In this document: positions 13,262 to 25,290 of the stretch, piece by piece | How positions within the stretch are numbered: the stretch's first letter is position 1 | Layout: every line of letters begins with the position of its first letter | Assembly: GCA_038501195.1 (NCBI GenBank) | Contig: JBBPUQ010000002.1 | Location: 1 to 64,000 of the forward strand | Length of the DNA: 64,000 bases | From: Nemania diffusa | Taxonomy: Eukaryota > Ascomycota > Sordariomycetes > Xylariales > Xylariaceae | Direction of reading: 5' to 3' | Made by a program: the position numbers and the translations under genes | The notes under the pieces: model-generated | Seen by the model: only the letters and a program-made list of their open reading frames with translations | What the model was told of the DNA's origin: nothing | Database searches by the model: none

Positions 13262-16200
13262 TTTTTTCTAACTTTTTTTAAGCTTGTTCAATATTTTAGT
13301 TATAAATCTTTTTTATATATTTTTATTAGATATATATTAAAAGTAGCACTAATAGCTATATTAAACAGTAATAAATATAAAAAAAATAATACTTTGTTTT
13401 AGTTAGCTAAATATATTACTAATAATAACCCAGCTATATTTAATAATATTTTAGTAAACAATAACTTAACAAATAAAACAGTATTTTAAAAAAAGTTAAT
13501 ATATCAAAAAATACTATTTCAACATTTACTATTAAATTATAACAAGCTTAAACTTTCGTTTTAATTAACTGAAGATTTTCTTTTTATATTGTAAGTATAA
13601 CTTTTAATTAAAAAAAGTTATAATATTAATAGTTATATTATTTAGCTCTAGTTTTTAAAAGCGTTTTTAAAACATACATTTTACTTGTTTTATATTTTCT
13701 TTTTTTATATTATATTGTTGCAAAACTTACACTGTATTTTTTAGTCTGTTATATTTTATATAACATATAATATATAACTCGGTATTTATAATGTTAGCAG
13801 ATTTAACTATATATATTTACTTTTTTTAAATATACCGCTTATTTTTAAGCAACATATTGCTTACTTACTTTTCGATATATAGTTTTTATTTATTAACAAC
13901 TATATACTATTAGTACTTAAATATTTCTGTTTATATATTATTATAAACTAATATTTTATGTTGTTTATTTAAACGTAAACAAAAGCTAATATACTATAAA
14001 TTAAAGTTTGGGCTTATATATAAAAGCGCTAGATTTATTTGCAATATTGTATATTATATAAATATACTGCTAAATTTTAAAAATATTTAAAACAATTATG
14101 TAACAAGTACAAGTTGTGTTATTTTGTTAGTTCGATTATTATTTTGTAAAAATATAATATAAAAAATGTTACTGCAAGCAATATTTTAAAAAAAACGATT
14201 TATAACTTTTACTGCAAATATTTATTAATTATTAACTTTGATTTGTTAAACTTTGAAATAACTTAAGTAGATTTTAAGTTCTATAATATACTGTGTATTA
14301 TTAAATTTAAAAACTGAACTAACGTTTTAGCTTTATTACTTATATTATTTTATAAGTTAAAATATTTAATTTATATAAAATAAATAACTAACTATATATT
14401 TAAAAAGTTTATAATATACTTATACTTATAAAACTTGTTTTAAAATATAAGTTTGTTAAATATAATAAAAAAGTTTGCTAAAAAACTTTTTTTGCTATAT
14501 TAGTTAAAAGTTTATAACACTTATAAACAGCATTTTTAAACACTAAATAAAAGCTAGCTTTTGTTTAATATATTGCAATTTGAGCTATTTATACTAAGCT
14601 TTAATTTTATATAGATTTTTTACTGTTTTTAAACTAATATATTTACTTTTAAGCAGCTTATAAATATAAAATACATTTTTCAAGCTTTTTAAAACTATAA
14701 AAGCTAGCTATATGTTTTATTATTTTTTATACTGTTGCAAGTATTACTGCTTAACTACAGCTTTTACTGCAAATGCTGCGTTTTATAGTTATATTTTACA
14801 GCTGTTAACTTTTAATAGCCTATGTTTGCACAAATGTACTAACTGTTTGTTTTAACAAATTATACAAAGTATAACTTTTGTTTTTTTGTTTTAACTAAAA
14901 ATTTCAACACTTTAATACTAACATATACTATTTGCTTTATTAAACTTATTAAAAAACTTGCTATATTTGCTTTGTTTAATATTAACTTGTTTATTAATTA
15001 GTTTTTAACAAAGTTATATATTAAGTACTTATATATTAATTAGTTATTTTTAAATCTGCTTTAGTTTATTTGTATTAATAGTATATCTTTTTAATACTTT
15101 TAAATATAAAAACAAAAGTTTAGTATTTATTTTTTTAATAAACAAAAGTAATAGTGCTATAAGCTTAAAATTAAAAACATTATATGCAAATATAACATAG
15201 TATAGTTACTAAATAATATATTTTAGTAATATATGCTTTAGTTTAACAACACTATTTTAAACAAAATATATTTACTGTTTTTAAAACTATTTTATAGTAA
15301 TAAATAGCTATATTTACAAAGTGCTATATAAAACGCTGTTAAAGCTAATGTTTTATTTAAAACTATGTTATAAATAAATATAGCGTAAATATTAATATAT
15401 GCAGTATCGTTTAAACAGTATAACAAAATATACAAGTTATATAACAAAATATATAAACTAATACTATAAACTATTACTTATATATATAATTTTGACTTTT
15501 TTAAAACTTACAAAAAGTTATTTAAACAATTAAACTTTTTTAATACTGCTGTTAAAACTGCTTTATATAAAAACTTACTAGATTTTAACAGCAGTTACTT
15601 TTATGTTTTTATATTTTTCAATTTATATAAACTTTATATTAAAGTATTTTTAGTACTAAAAAAAAAAAAAGTTATTGCTTTGTTTAAAAAAAACAATATA
15701 TTATTTAATAGCAATATATTACTACTATTTATTTTAGTATAGCAGTAGCAGTTTAAAATAAACATAATTAATAATAAATTCAATAAATATAAATGCTGTT
15801 TTTAATTATTGTATATATAGTTAATATTAAGCAGTTAAGCCGAAATTGTAGTTTAAAAAGCTAAAACTTTTGTTTGTTAGTATATTAAAGTCCAAGCTAC
15901 TTAAAATGCTACATTTAACTATTGGAACTTTTACTATATATTACAAAACAACTGAACTAACTATTACAAAGCTTATACTAGAACTTATATTTTTATTATA
16001 CTTAACTTTGAGCATACAAAGTTTTTGTATTTATAATTGTTAAAACGTAGCAACAACTAACAATTTGACTTTTTTAGCATTTTTTACTGCTGCTTTAGCT
16101 TTTCGACTTATTATATAAAAAATTATTTAAATTGTAACATATTAACTTTTTTAAACTAAACGTTTTTATTTATAATAGCTACTTATTTATTACTAGCTAA

Positions 16201-16920
16201 AAGCTAGCTTAAACTACAAATGTTTAATATATATTTTATAATATATTAATGTTATGTTGTTTAGCAAATAATACTGCATAAATTTAAAAAATATACCAGT
16301 TTTATTGTTTTATTAAAATATTTAACAGTAAAAAGTTGCAACAGCAACTTCTGTACATATTTTAAGCAGCTTTTTATATTTTTAATAGTTTGTTTTATTT
16401 TATACAAAAGCTAATTATATTACTGCTTTAATATATATTTCTATGTTGTAGAACTGCTGTTTTTACTTATTAATATATTTATATAACTTGATTTACTAGA
16501 TATAATTGTAAACTAACTAATATATACTGCAAATATAAGTAATAAATATAGTTTTAATATAGTTATAAATTTTATAAAAAAATAAAAAAAGCTTTTTTTA
16601 AAGCTTACTAAGTAAAAAAAATATATCAAATAATATAACATAAAAAGTAAAAGCAGTATTAGTTTTATATTAGCTACTAATAATATTAACTATATTAATA
16701 ATAGCAACTATATCAATAATATTAATAACATTAATAATTATTTATTTTTAAAATAAATAAACTTTTTTAAAACTTATAATAAAAAAAAAATTAAATATAG
16801 TTTTGTTTTTATTTGTAGTATAGTTTTAATTTAATATAATAGTTATATTATTTAAACTTTAAAAAAAGCTACAAAATATAGCTAGCTTTTAAAAATTAAC
16901 TTTTTTATATTAGCTAATTA
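13262..16920. other. Gene-free stretch, possible very decayed coding DNA
   Basis: No frame here has fewer stops than chance over a long distance. One plus frame (codons from 13,343) has a stop-free run of about 90 codons at 15,466-15,735, and shorter ones near 14,840-15,000, without any motif I recognise. Surviving C is mostly preceded by A or G. I see no promoter, repeat or RNA gene that I can support. Confidence 0.4.
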
Positions 16921-16922
16921 AA

Positions 16923-17071
16923 TAAGCTTTTAAAAAACAAAATATATAATTAATTTAAATATTTTATTTTTTAAGCTAGCTTTAAACAACTGACTTTTTT
17001 ATTTTGTTTAATTATATAAGCTTTTATAAAATAAAATATATAATTAATTTTATATATTTTATTTTTTAAGC
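16923..17071. repeat. Two successive hairpins of the CGGAATATT family
   Basis: Positions 16,923-16,976 and 17,019-17,071 each read AAGCTTTT, an A-run, AAAATATATAATTAAT, then the inverse TATTTTATTTTTTAAGC. Both are followed by TAGC. The CGG core has become CAA or TAA, so these are older copies than those near 18.9 kb. Confidence 0.75.
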
Positions 17072-17404
17072 TAGCTTTTAAATAAATATTTAAATCTATA
17101 ATATTTAACTGTTTTAATTTTTATTATTATTTAATTTAGCTATAAAAATTTAAATTTAACTAACTTTGCAAACTATAACTTTTTTTTTTTTTTGCTCGGT
17201 GCTTTTGCAAAAACTGTTTCAAAAGTACTGTTTCTAAAAAAGTGCTTTTTTTTAGCACTTTTTTTTAGAACTGGGGCTTTTATTAAAACAGGCAAAATAT
17301 TAGCTAAAAATACTTGTTTTTAAGCTTTTAGCAAAATAGCTAAAACGTTAGTTGAAAGCGCTTGTTTTGTTTAAAAGCTTTTTTTTAAAAAATTTGTTAA
17401 TATT

Positions 17405-17840
17405 GCATAATTTATAAAATATTTATTTATTTTTATTTATTATATACTGTTTTTAGTAGTTTAATTATATATTGCTAATAATATAAAATTTTTATTTACT
17501 TTTATTAGTTGTATGTTTAGTTTAATAATTTGATTATATACTGTTAATAATGCAAAATTTTTATTTACTTTTATTAGTTATATGTTTAGTTTAATAATCT
17601 AATTATATACTGCTAATACAACAAAATTTTCATTTATATCTATAAGTTTTGCATTTGGTTTAATAATTTAACTATTTTCTGCTAATACTATAGGATTTTC
17701 GTTAATATTTATCGAATTTACGTTTTATTCGGTAATTTAACTATTTTTTGCTAATACTGCAAAATATTTATTAATATTTATCGAATTTGCGCTTAGTTTA
17801 GTAATTTAGTTATATTTTTTTAATAGTGTAGAATTTTTTT
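17405..17840 (-). repeat. 69-bp tandem repeat, 5-6 units, in frame
   Basis: Period is exactly 69 bp at every step that can be anchored on GCTAATA. Length conservation with base changes restricted to C/T and G/A contrasts with the non-coding arrays nearby, whose periods (31, 35, 62, 172) are not multiples of three. Confidence 0.85.
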
Positions 17841-18060
17841 CAGCATTTTTTTTGGCATTTTTTTTGTTATTTGTTGAATCGTTTATATTATATATCTAAG
17901 TTTTTAATTATAGTTTGTTATTTGTTGAATTTTTGTTCAAGTTAATAATTTAGCTTTTAATTTTTTTGTAATAGCTGCTATTTTTATATTTGAAATTTTT
18001 TTGTTTTAAAAATGCTTTATTTTAAGCTTTATATTAACTTTTATTGTATTTGCTTTAGTT
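17405..18060 (-). pseudogene. Fossil gene with a 23-residue tandem repeat
   Basis: Between about 17,405 and 17,840 a unit of exactly 69 bp recurs five to six times (anchor at 17,474, 17,543, 17,612, 17,681, 17,750, 17,819). Because 69 is 23 codons, the unit is in frame. On the minus strand it reads like NENFVVLAVYNQIIKLN followed by IQLIKV. Stops fall mainly at the Q of YNQII: one copy keeps CAA while neighbours have TAA or TAG. Upstream (plus 17,840-18,060) the same frame continues as an N/K/S-rich part with KKNAKKNAEKNS. D and E codons would become N and K by G loss, so the ancestor was probably more acidic. The family is not recognised. The match of unit length, frame and stop positions makes a coding past likely. 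Confidence 0.7.
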
Positions 18061-18909
18061 TTAGCTTATTAACTACTTTTTAAATGTTTGGCTAAATATA
18101 ATTTTATTATTAGCTCGAACTTAGATTGCTAAAAAAAATAGCAGCGATTTAACAAAGTTTAGTTAGTTTGCTAGCTATTTAAATATTTGTTAGTTATGCA
18201 ATTCTGTATTAAAAATATCGAGCTTTTTATAATTAATATATATTACAAACAATAGTAAGTTAATATTTAATACTTAATTAAAGTTTTTTTATTTAGTAAA
18301 CTTGCTATTTAGCGCTATATTAACACGTAAAAAATGATTTAATATAAAGTTAGCGCTAATAACTATATAATAGCAGTAACTGCTTAAAAAAATATTTTAT
18401 ATAAACTAGAAATATAAATTTACTGTTATATTTAAAGTATTTTTTATTTTAGTAGCAAACTTTAAATGGGCGAAAAAAGTGTTATAGTTTTACGATATAT
18501 TTTTATAGTACGATTAAATTATATAGCTGCAATTAGCGTTGTTTAAAGTGCTAGCAGTAATAAAAAAATCTTAATAGATTTTAAAATTCAAAGTTTTGCT
18601 GCTAAAGTTAAATATAGTGTGAAATAGCAGATTCAGAGAATTTAAAAAACTGAAAAAGACGCTATAGCAATATAAAGTTTTTTTTTATAACAGGAATTAG
18701 CTAAAATAAGCAATATTTACAATAATAATTTTAGTAGTAATATAAAGTTAATTAAAATCTAATATATATATATTGATGTTTTTTTAGCAAGTATTAAAAT
18801 AAATATTATAAACAAGTAGGCCGGCTATGCTAAAAATACAAACTATGTGCTTTATAAGTAAAAGTTAGTGCACTGTAAACAAAAAAAAAAAGCGAAAAAA
18901 AAGAAAAGC

Positions 18910-19050
18910 TAAAAAACGGAATATTTACAACTAGTAAATATTCTGTTTTTTAAAGGCTAAAAAAAGAAATATCGACGATTTATAAGTATTCCGCTTTTTA
19001 AGAGCTAAAAAACGAAATATTTACAACTTGTAAATATTTTATTTTTTAAA
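18910..19050. repeat. Three tandem hairpins, best preserved of the family
   Basis: Hairpins at 18,910-18,953, 18,959-19,003 and 19,006-19,050 share arms AAAAAACGGAATATTTAC and the inverse GTAAATATTCTGTTTTTT around a 4-8 base loop. The first copy is nearly a perfect palindrome and keeps CGG on one arm and CTG on the other. The second keeps CCGC on its right arm. They are separated by GGCTAAA or GAGC spacers. Confidence 0.85.
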
Positions 19051-19748
19051 AGCTAAAGTTATATATAAAATGTTATTTACTATTAAACAAAAAAAAAAAG
19101 TGTTATTACAACATAATGTATAACTTTTTTTTTTAGTTTGTTATTAGCAAATAAAGCATATAAAAACTCGTTTAATATAACAAACTAATTAAATAAAAAG
19201 TATAAATAATTATAGCAAAAAATTAGCAGCTAAATATGTTTATTAGTACAAAAAGTGTTAAAAAAAAATAAAATGCTAATATTATTATATTTATAAAATA
19301 GTTTTTTAACTGCTATAGCTTTAGTAAATAAACTTTTAAATTTAATAATTTTACTGTTAAATTTTTGCAGCTTTAGTAGTTTAAGCAGTTTAATATTTAT
19401 ATTTGTAGCAAATATAATTTATATTGTAATATAGTTGTAAAAAAGTAATGTTTTACTGCTTGTACTAGTTGCTATATCGAAATATTTCTGCGAAATATTA
19501 TTTAATTATTACGAATATTTGTATAAATTAGCTTTGTTAAACTTAAAATTTAAGCAATATATAACAAAAAATACAGCTTGTACTTTTTTAAAATAGTATA
19601 TTATATTTGTAAAATTTAGTATTTAAGTTCTGTTTATAGCAGTATTATTTGCTTTTAGTTCAAAGTTTTTTTTTAAATTAATATTAGTTTAATTTATAAG
19701 TATTAGTTTAAAACTAATAACTTTTTTATTTATTAGATTTAATATTTA

Positions 19749-19980
19749 CTAAGTAATATTATTTAGTAGCAATATTATAATTGAGCTTAAAGTATATAAT
19801 ATAAAATTTATTGCTTTTGCGAACTTTTTGCAGAAATCGGAGTTTTTTTTGTGCTTTTTATATGCCGATTTGTAGTTTTTAATAGTTATACTAAAAGATT
19901 TAAATATGTTTATAACTGTTTGTATTTGTAACAAAGCTAGGTTTTATATATTTTAAATTTTTTGATATATTTTTATATCT
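19749..19980 (-). pseudogene. Short coding relic, unknown product
   Basis: A 61-codon minus-strand frame reads polar, protein-like sequence in its first half, including NYKSAYKKHKKNSDFCKKF, and a hydrophobic second half. The frame can be extended upstream a little past 19,950 through TAA codons that may once have been CAA. It retains codons ending in C (TAC, CAC, TGC, TTC), which chance A/T-rich frames rarely do. No family is recognised, and the start shown by the open frame (TTG) is not meaningful in a relic. Confidence 0.45.
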
Positions 19981-20490
19981 AATAAAGTTAATTTATATTT
20001 TAGTTTTATATTAATAGCTTTTTAAAATAAAAAACTTATTTTAAAAAAAATATATTTTATGTTAGCAGTTTAAAAGCAAATAAATATCGAATAAATATAT
20101 AATACCTAGTTTTAGTTTTTTATTAAATGTTTAAAAACAAAAACTGAATTATAAAGTAATATTTTGTAAACTGTTTTGTTAAATCGCTAAAGGTTTGTTT
20201 TTATAAATATATAAAGTGCTACAATTAGTATTATTATATATTAAAAAGTTAAGTTTTTAGTATTAATAAAAACAGTATTTGTTTTTAGTTTTTAAACAAG
20301 TGCATTATTTTTAGCGTTTATAAAAGATATAATAGTTGTAAAAACTGTTTTGATTTAAAAAGCGTAAATAAGCTGTTTTTTAGTTCTAGTAAACTTTGCT
20401 AAAACTTTATTACGAAAAAATCTATATGCTAGCTCTAAAAAATCAGCAGCTACTAATATGTTAGTAAAACATTTAGTTATAAATGAAGCT

Positions 20491-20535
20491 TTAAAAAATG
20501 AAATATTTACTAGTTCAAATATTTTATTTTTTAAA
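20491..20535. repeat. Hairpin of the CGGAATATT family
   Basis: Arms TTAAAAAATGAAATATTTAC and TCAAATATTTTATTTTTTAA face each other. CGG has become TGA on one arm. Confidence 0.7.
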
Positions 20536-20995
20536 AATATTATGTTTATTTTTTAGTTTAAATTATTTATTATTTATATAAAAGTAACATTTATAATATT
20601 CTGTAGTAGCAAAATATATATACGCTGCTTTAACATTTAAATTGTTTTTTTAATTAATTAAAAAATAAAAAATGCTAAAAATATAAGCAGTTTTTTTTAT
20701 AGAGCTTGTTTCGTTATTATTGTTTTTATTAATATAATTTAACAGTGCTTTATAAACAATTACTTTTTTAAATTTATAAAACTAATTAAAAATGTTAAAA
20801 CTTTTTTTTTTAATAATATTATAAAAGTTCTATCCGTTGTAGTTACTTTGTTTATTTAAATAGTGTTGTATTTTTTAAGCAACAAAATTTTGGCGTTTTT
20901 TGCTATACTTTTTTTTAAAAGTCTTTTTATTTGTAATAAACGACATATTAATAAATATATAAAAAACTTATATAATTAAAGCAAAAAAGTAAAAC

Positions 20996-21322
20996 TTAAA
21001 AACGAAATATTTAAAAAAGAGGCGTTAAAGCAAAAAAGCTAAAATAAGTAGCAGAAAGTGCAGCTTTTAAAAAAAAGTTGAAAAAAAGATAGAAAAAGTA
21101 GTTATACAAAAGTTGTAAAAAAAATAAAAGAAATAATTGTATAAAAGTTGTAAAAAAAATAAAAAAAGCAGCTATAAAAAAGTTGTAAAAAAAATAAAAG
21201 AAGTAGTTATAAAAAAGTTGTAAAAAAAATAAAAGAAATAGTTGTAAAAAAGTAGTAAAAAAAATAGAAAAAAAAGTTATAAAAAAAGCTAAAAAAGTAA
21301 TATATATATTCTGTTTTTTAAA
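20996..21322. repeat. Hairpin arms enclosing a 35-bp tandem array
   Basis: The left arm TTAAAAACGAAATATTTAAA (20,996-21,014) and the right arm ATATATATTCTGTTTTTTAA (21,303-21,322) are the two halves of the hairpin motif seen elsewhere with a loop of only a few bases. Here about 290 bp of A-rich tandem repeat lies between them. Confidence 0.65.
21077..21286. repeat. 35-bp tandem array, 6 units
   Basis: The unit starts GTTGTAAAAAAAATAAAAGA and recurs at 21,077, 21,112, 21,147, 21,182, 21,217 and 21,252 with exactly 35 bp between starts. Differences are mainly G/A and C/T. The period is not a multiple of three. It sits inside the loop of the hairpin pair at 20,996-21,322. Confidence 0.85.
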
Positions 21323-21649
21323 TAAGTAGTAAAAAGTATATTTATATATATAAAAAAAAATACGAACTATAGTATATTTAAAATATAATTTATATTAGTT
21401 TAATATTTTGAAAATTAGTTGTAATTTTTAAAATATTATATTTTAATATAACTTTGTTAAAATATTAGTATTGCTAGCTACTATTAACGAGTTTGTTATA
21501 ACTTTATTTGTATTTTTTGTTTTAGTTTTTTTAGCTGTAAGCTTTTTTGCAACATTTTTTTTTCGTTTATAAAGTACTTTAGCAAAAAATGCAATAAAAT
21601 TTATTATAAAAATGTTTTTTTATATAAAAAATATATTTTTTTTTTTTTA

Positions 21650-22118
21650 TGTTGTTTTAATTTCAAACTTAAATATATTAGCAAGTTAGTTAAAATTATA
21701 AAAAAACAAAACTATTGATACGTTATTTACAGTAGTTATATTTTGTGTATTAATAGTTAGTTTTAAATTTAATATTAAATTGAAGCATTTTGTTAAAATA
21801 TCAATGTTTATAAAATTAGCATTTAAATTAAAAGTTGAAATATTTTTATTAAAATGTTTTAGCGAAATTTTTAGCTCTGTAAAAAATATATCTGTTTTAA
21901 ATGTTGTTTTACTGCTATTTTTATTTTTTTTATTTAGTGCTTTAAATAAAAATGTAAATATAGTAGTAGTTTCATTTGTTTTTTTTTCCGATTGTTTTTT
22001 TTTTATTTCGCTAGCTTTATTAACTTTAGCTATTTCAATATTTATTAAAAATGTTATATTAAAAACTAATATAAGCAAAGCTATATTTAAAAAATTATTA
22101 TTAGTTATAAAAGCTTAA
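21650..22118 (-). pseudogene. Coding relic, 130-codon open stretch, unknown product
   Basis: The minus strand is free of stops from 22,078 to 21,686 and the frame continues on both sides through single TAA codons (upstream to about 22,118, downstream through LANIFKFEIKTT). The product would be polar and rich in K, N, T and S, for example KKKQSEKKTNETTTIFTF and LKHFNKNISTFNLNANF. That is what a soluble acidic protein would become after D to N and E to K. The plus strand is also open over nearly the same bases but would encode a chance hydrophobic chain, so I prefer the minus strand. The start codon is TTG in the open stretch and is unlikely to be the original start. No family recognised. Confidence 0.45.
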
Positions 22119-23100
22119 TAGTTTTAAGTACTGTTTATTTTATAGTTTGTTGTTTTATTTTTAAGTAATAAGTTCAGTAGTTTTTTAAAAGTTATGTTTG
22201 CTATTTACTAAAATATAACATATAGCTAAAAAATTAATATTTGCAACTAAATTAAATGTTTGTATATAAAATATAATTTAAAAAGAAATTTATTTTGAGT
22301 TTAATTAATTTATAATATATTGTATAATTTGAAATGCTAAATTACTGTAATAATAAATGTGCTAAAAAAACAAACAAGCTTTTAAGCAATAATATTTGCT
22401 GTTTTAAAGCTATATAAAAGTACTAGCGCAAAAAAAACTAGTAGTAAATATAAATTAGCATAAGTAATACAAGTATAAAATAAAATCTAAAGTTGCGATT
22501 TTAGTAGTAAAATATTGTATAATACTGCAAATAATAAACTAATAAAAATAAAATAAAAAAAAAATAAAGTAAATATAAGCTTTATTTGTATATTAATTCT
22601 AATAATTTTATTTTATATAAGTTTAAAATCAAATGTTTATTTAAAAACAAAGTTAAAATTGTTTTTTTAGTAAAAAATATTTTAAATATATTAGTTCAAA
22701 AAAAAACTAAAAAAAAAGTTAAAATAAGTACTAAAATAATTAACTTGAAAAATTAGTAAAATAAATGCCAGCTAGGTAAAAAAACTGTAGTATTTAGTAA
22801 ATATGCATTTTTTTATGATATAGCTATATACAACGTCCGAAGTATTTGAAATATTTTAAACGATTGATTTAAAAAAAGATCTAAAAAAAGTGTTACAACA
22901 AAAAGTCTACTTTTAAAAAATATACTGTATAAAATATAACAACTTACTAGTACTGTATTACTTTTTAGCTTTAATAAATATATAATATATATTAAAATAT
23001 TTAAAGTCGAAAAAGTTATTAAAGTTAAATAAAAACTTGATATATTAACTCAATTTTTTTTGTTAATATTAAAAAATATAACATAGTTTATTAAAATATT

Positions 23101-24304
23101 TCTTTATAACAAAAAAAATAAGTTTTTAATAAAAAAGTATAAATTTTTAGCAGATAGTAATAGTAAAATGTTTAAAAGCTATATTTTAAACTGTTTTAAC
23201 TAGCTATATATTAAAACTTGCTTTTTTTTTATTTTTTAAAAAAATGTAATTGTATAACTAAATCTAAATAAGTCTTTATAACAAAAAAAATAAGTTTTTA
23301 GTAAAAAAATATAAATTTTTAGCAAATAATAATAGTGAAATATTTAAAAGTTATATTTTAAACCGCTTTAACTAGCTATATATTAAAACTCGCTTTTTTT
23401 TTATTTTTTAAAAAGGTATAATTATACAGCTAAATCTAAATAAGTTTTTATAACAAAAAAAATAAGTTTTTAGTAAAAAAATATAAATTTTTAGCAAATA
23501 GTAATAGTAAAATGTTTAAAAGTTATATTTTAAACTGTTTTAACTAGCTATATATTAAAACTCGCTTTTTTTTTATTTTTTAAAAAAGTGTAATTATATA
23601 GCTAAATCTAAATAAGTTTTTATAACGAAAGAAATAAGTCTTTAGTAAAAAAATATAAATTTTTAGCAGATAGTAATAATAAGATGTTTAAAGGCTATAT
23701 TTTAAACTGCTTTAACTAGCTATATATTAAAACTTGCTTTTTTTTTATTTTTTAAAAAGGTATAATTATACAGCTAAATCTAAATAAGTTTTTATAACAA
23801 AAGAGATAAGTTTTTAGTAAAAGAGTATAAATTTCTAGCAGATAGTAATAATAAAATGTTTAAAAGCTATATTTTAAACTGTTTTAACTAGCTATATATT
23901 AAAACTCGCTTTTTTTTCATTTTTTAAAAAAGTGTAATTGTACAGCTAAATCTAAATAAGTTTTTATAACGAAAGAAATAAATCTTTAATAAAAAAGTAT
24001 AAATTTCTAGCAAATAGCAATAGTAAAATATTTAGAAGTTATATTTTAAACTGTTTTAACTAGCTATATACTAAAACTTGTTTTTTTTTTATTTTTTAAA
24101 AAAGTGTAATTATACAGCTAAATCTAAATAAGTTTTTATAACGAAAGAAATAAATCTTTAGTAAAAAAGTATAGATTTTTAGTAAATAGTAATAGTAGAA
24201 TGTTTAAAAGCTATATTTTAAACTGCTTTAACTAGTTATATACTAAAACTTGTTTTTTTTTTATTTTTTAAAAAAGTGTAATTATATAGCTAAATCTAAA
24301 TAGG
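23101..24304. repeat. 172-bp satellite, seven units with no length change
   Basis: Units start at 23,101, 23,273, 23,445, 23,617, 23,789, 23,961 and 24,133, each exactly 172 bp after the last. An eighth unit breaks off after a few bases at 24,305. Each unit begins TCTTTATAAC or TTTTTATAAC, contains AACTAGCTATATA, a long T-run, and ends TACAGCTAAATCTAAATAAG. The differences I compared between units are all C/T or G/A. Since 172 is not a multiple of three and no frame is open, it is non-coding. Sequence before 23,101 is unrelated. Confidence 0.95.
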
Positions 24305-24654
24305 TTTTTATATTAAAATTCAGTTTTTATATACTAATTAAATCTTTATAAACTTGTAAATGCTTTGTTAAATAAATAAAAATTATTATAAAAAAACAGA
24401 TTGTTATATATTTTACAAAGTTGTTTTTTTTTATTTAAGTATTGTTAGCAGTTAATATATTGCATGTTTTAAACATGTTTATATATTTTTTAATATATGT
24501 AATTAAAGCTTAGTTATGTTGAAAATATAACAATATGTTATATAATTATTTAGATTTATTTTTTATTGAAAACTAAAGATTATTTTAGTTAAAATAACGC
24601 TATTTTTTGTTTAACTTTTATTGGATTTTTATTTATAAACGAAGCAAGTTATTT

Positions 24655-25290
24655 AAACTTTTGCTTTTTTTTTCTTTTTTTTAGCTGCAGCTGCTTGTTT
24701 AGCTTTTTTTTCAGCTTTTTTAGCAGCTTTTTTTTTTACTTTTACTTTTGCTTTCTTTTTAGCTTTTTTTGCTTTTGCTTTAGCTTTTTTTTTAGCTTTT
24801 TTAATTTTAGTGTTTGCTTTTTTTTATGCTAGCTTTACTTTTTCGATTTTTTTTTCTTTAAAATCTACATTTTTTTCAAATTTAGCTTTTGCTTTCTAAA
24901 TAGTAATAAGAATTTCTTGTAATATTTTTTCGAACTTATAGTTGCTTAAGTTTTATTTAAAGCAATTTGTTAAAAAAACTAGCTTTAAAATTATAATAAG
25001 CAACATAAAATTAAAGTTGTTAAAATTAACAACAAGTTATATAGCGCTTATAATAAAGTCGAGTTTACTGTAATTATTTAAATAGTAATAATCTGCTAAG
25101 TTGTTAAATATAAAACAAGCTATAAAAAATAACATGTTAGCAATTTTAACTATGTACTTTTTGCTAATAAAAACTAAAAAAACGAGAGTTTTTAAAATGT
25201 AGCAAGTAGTAAGCTAGTTGTAAAAGCAACAAATAATTTTGTATATAATTAAAATGTTTACTTTTTTGCGAATTCTTTTGTCGATTTTGC
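24655..25290 (-). pseudogene. Coding relic with a lysine/alanine-rich tail
   Basis: A minus-strand frame of about 210 codons has only about seven stops, all TAA or TAG. From upstream to downstream it gives KIDKRIRKKVN, then a mixed part with LNNYSKLDFIISAI, then NYKFEKILQEILITI, and finally a tail of about 80 residues such as KAKAKAKKAKKKAKVKVKKK, ending before a TAA near 24,656. A tail rich in K, A, E and R is common at the C-termini of fungal DDE transposases and in other coiled coils; E and R codons turn into K here by G-to-A change. A second frame reads the tail as K/L/Q-rich and cannot be fully excluded because it carries more stops that could be lost glutamines. Function is unknown. Confidence 0.5.

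Noticed and set aside
12166..17000. Telomere-linked RecQ helicase
   Set aside because: Expected by position, but I found no Walker A, DEAH/DECH or ARGR-like motif in any frame after allowing for C/G loss.
18910..19050. CRISPR array from the three spaced hairpins
   Set aside because: Repeats are palindromic and vary, spacers are too short and related, there are no cas genes, and the window is eukaryotic.
21780..22118. 112-codon open frame on the plus strand
   Set aside because: Nearly all of it is antisense to the minus-strand relic at 21,686-22,078. Its product would be a mostly hydrophobic chain, typical of the reverse of an N/K-rich frame.
23101..24304. Centromere
   Set aside because: The unit length is suggestive, but there are only seven units, and the array lies 23 kb from a telomere without other centromere evidence.
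24660..24900. Histone H1 or ribosomal-protein tail from the K/A repeat
   Set aside because: Only composition supports it; there is no globular domain in frame, and G-to-A change makes K from both E and R, so the original composition is unknown.
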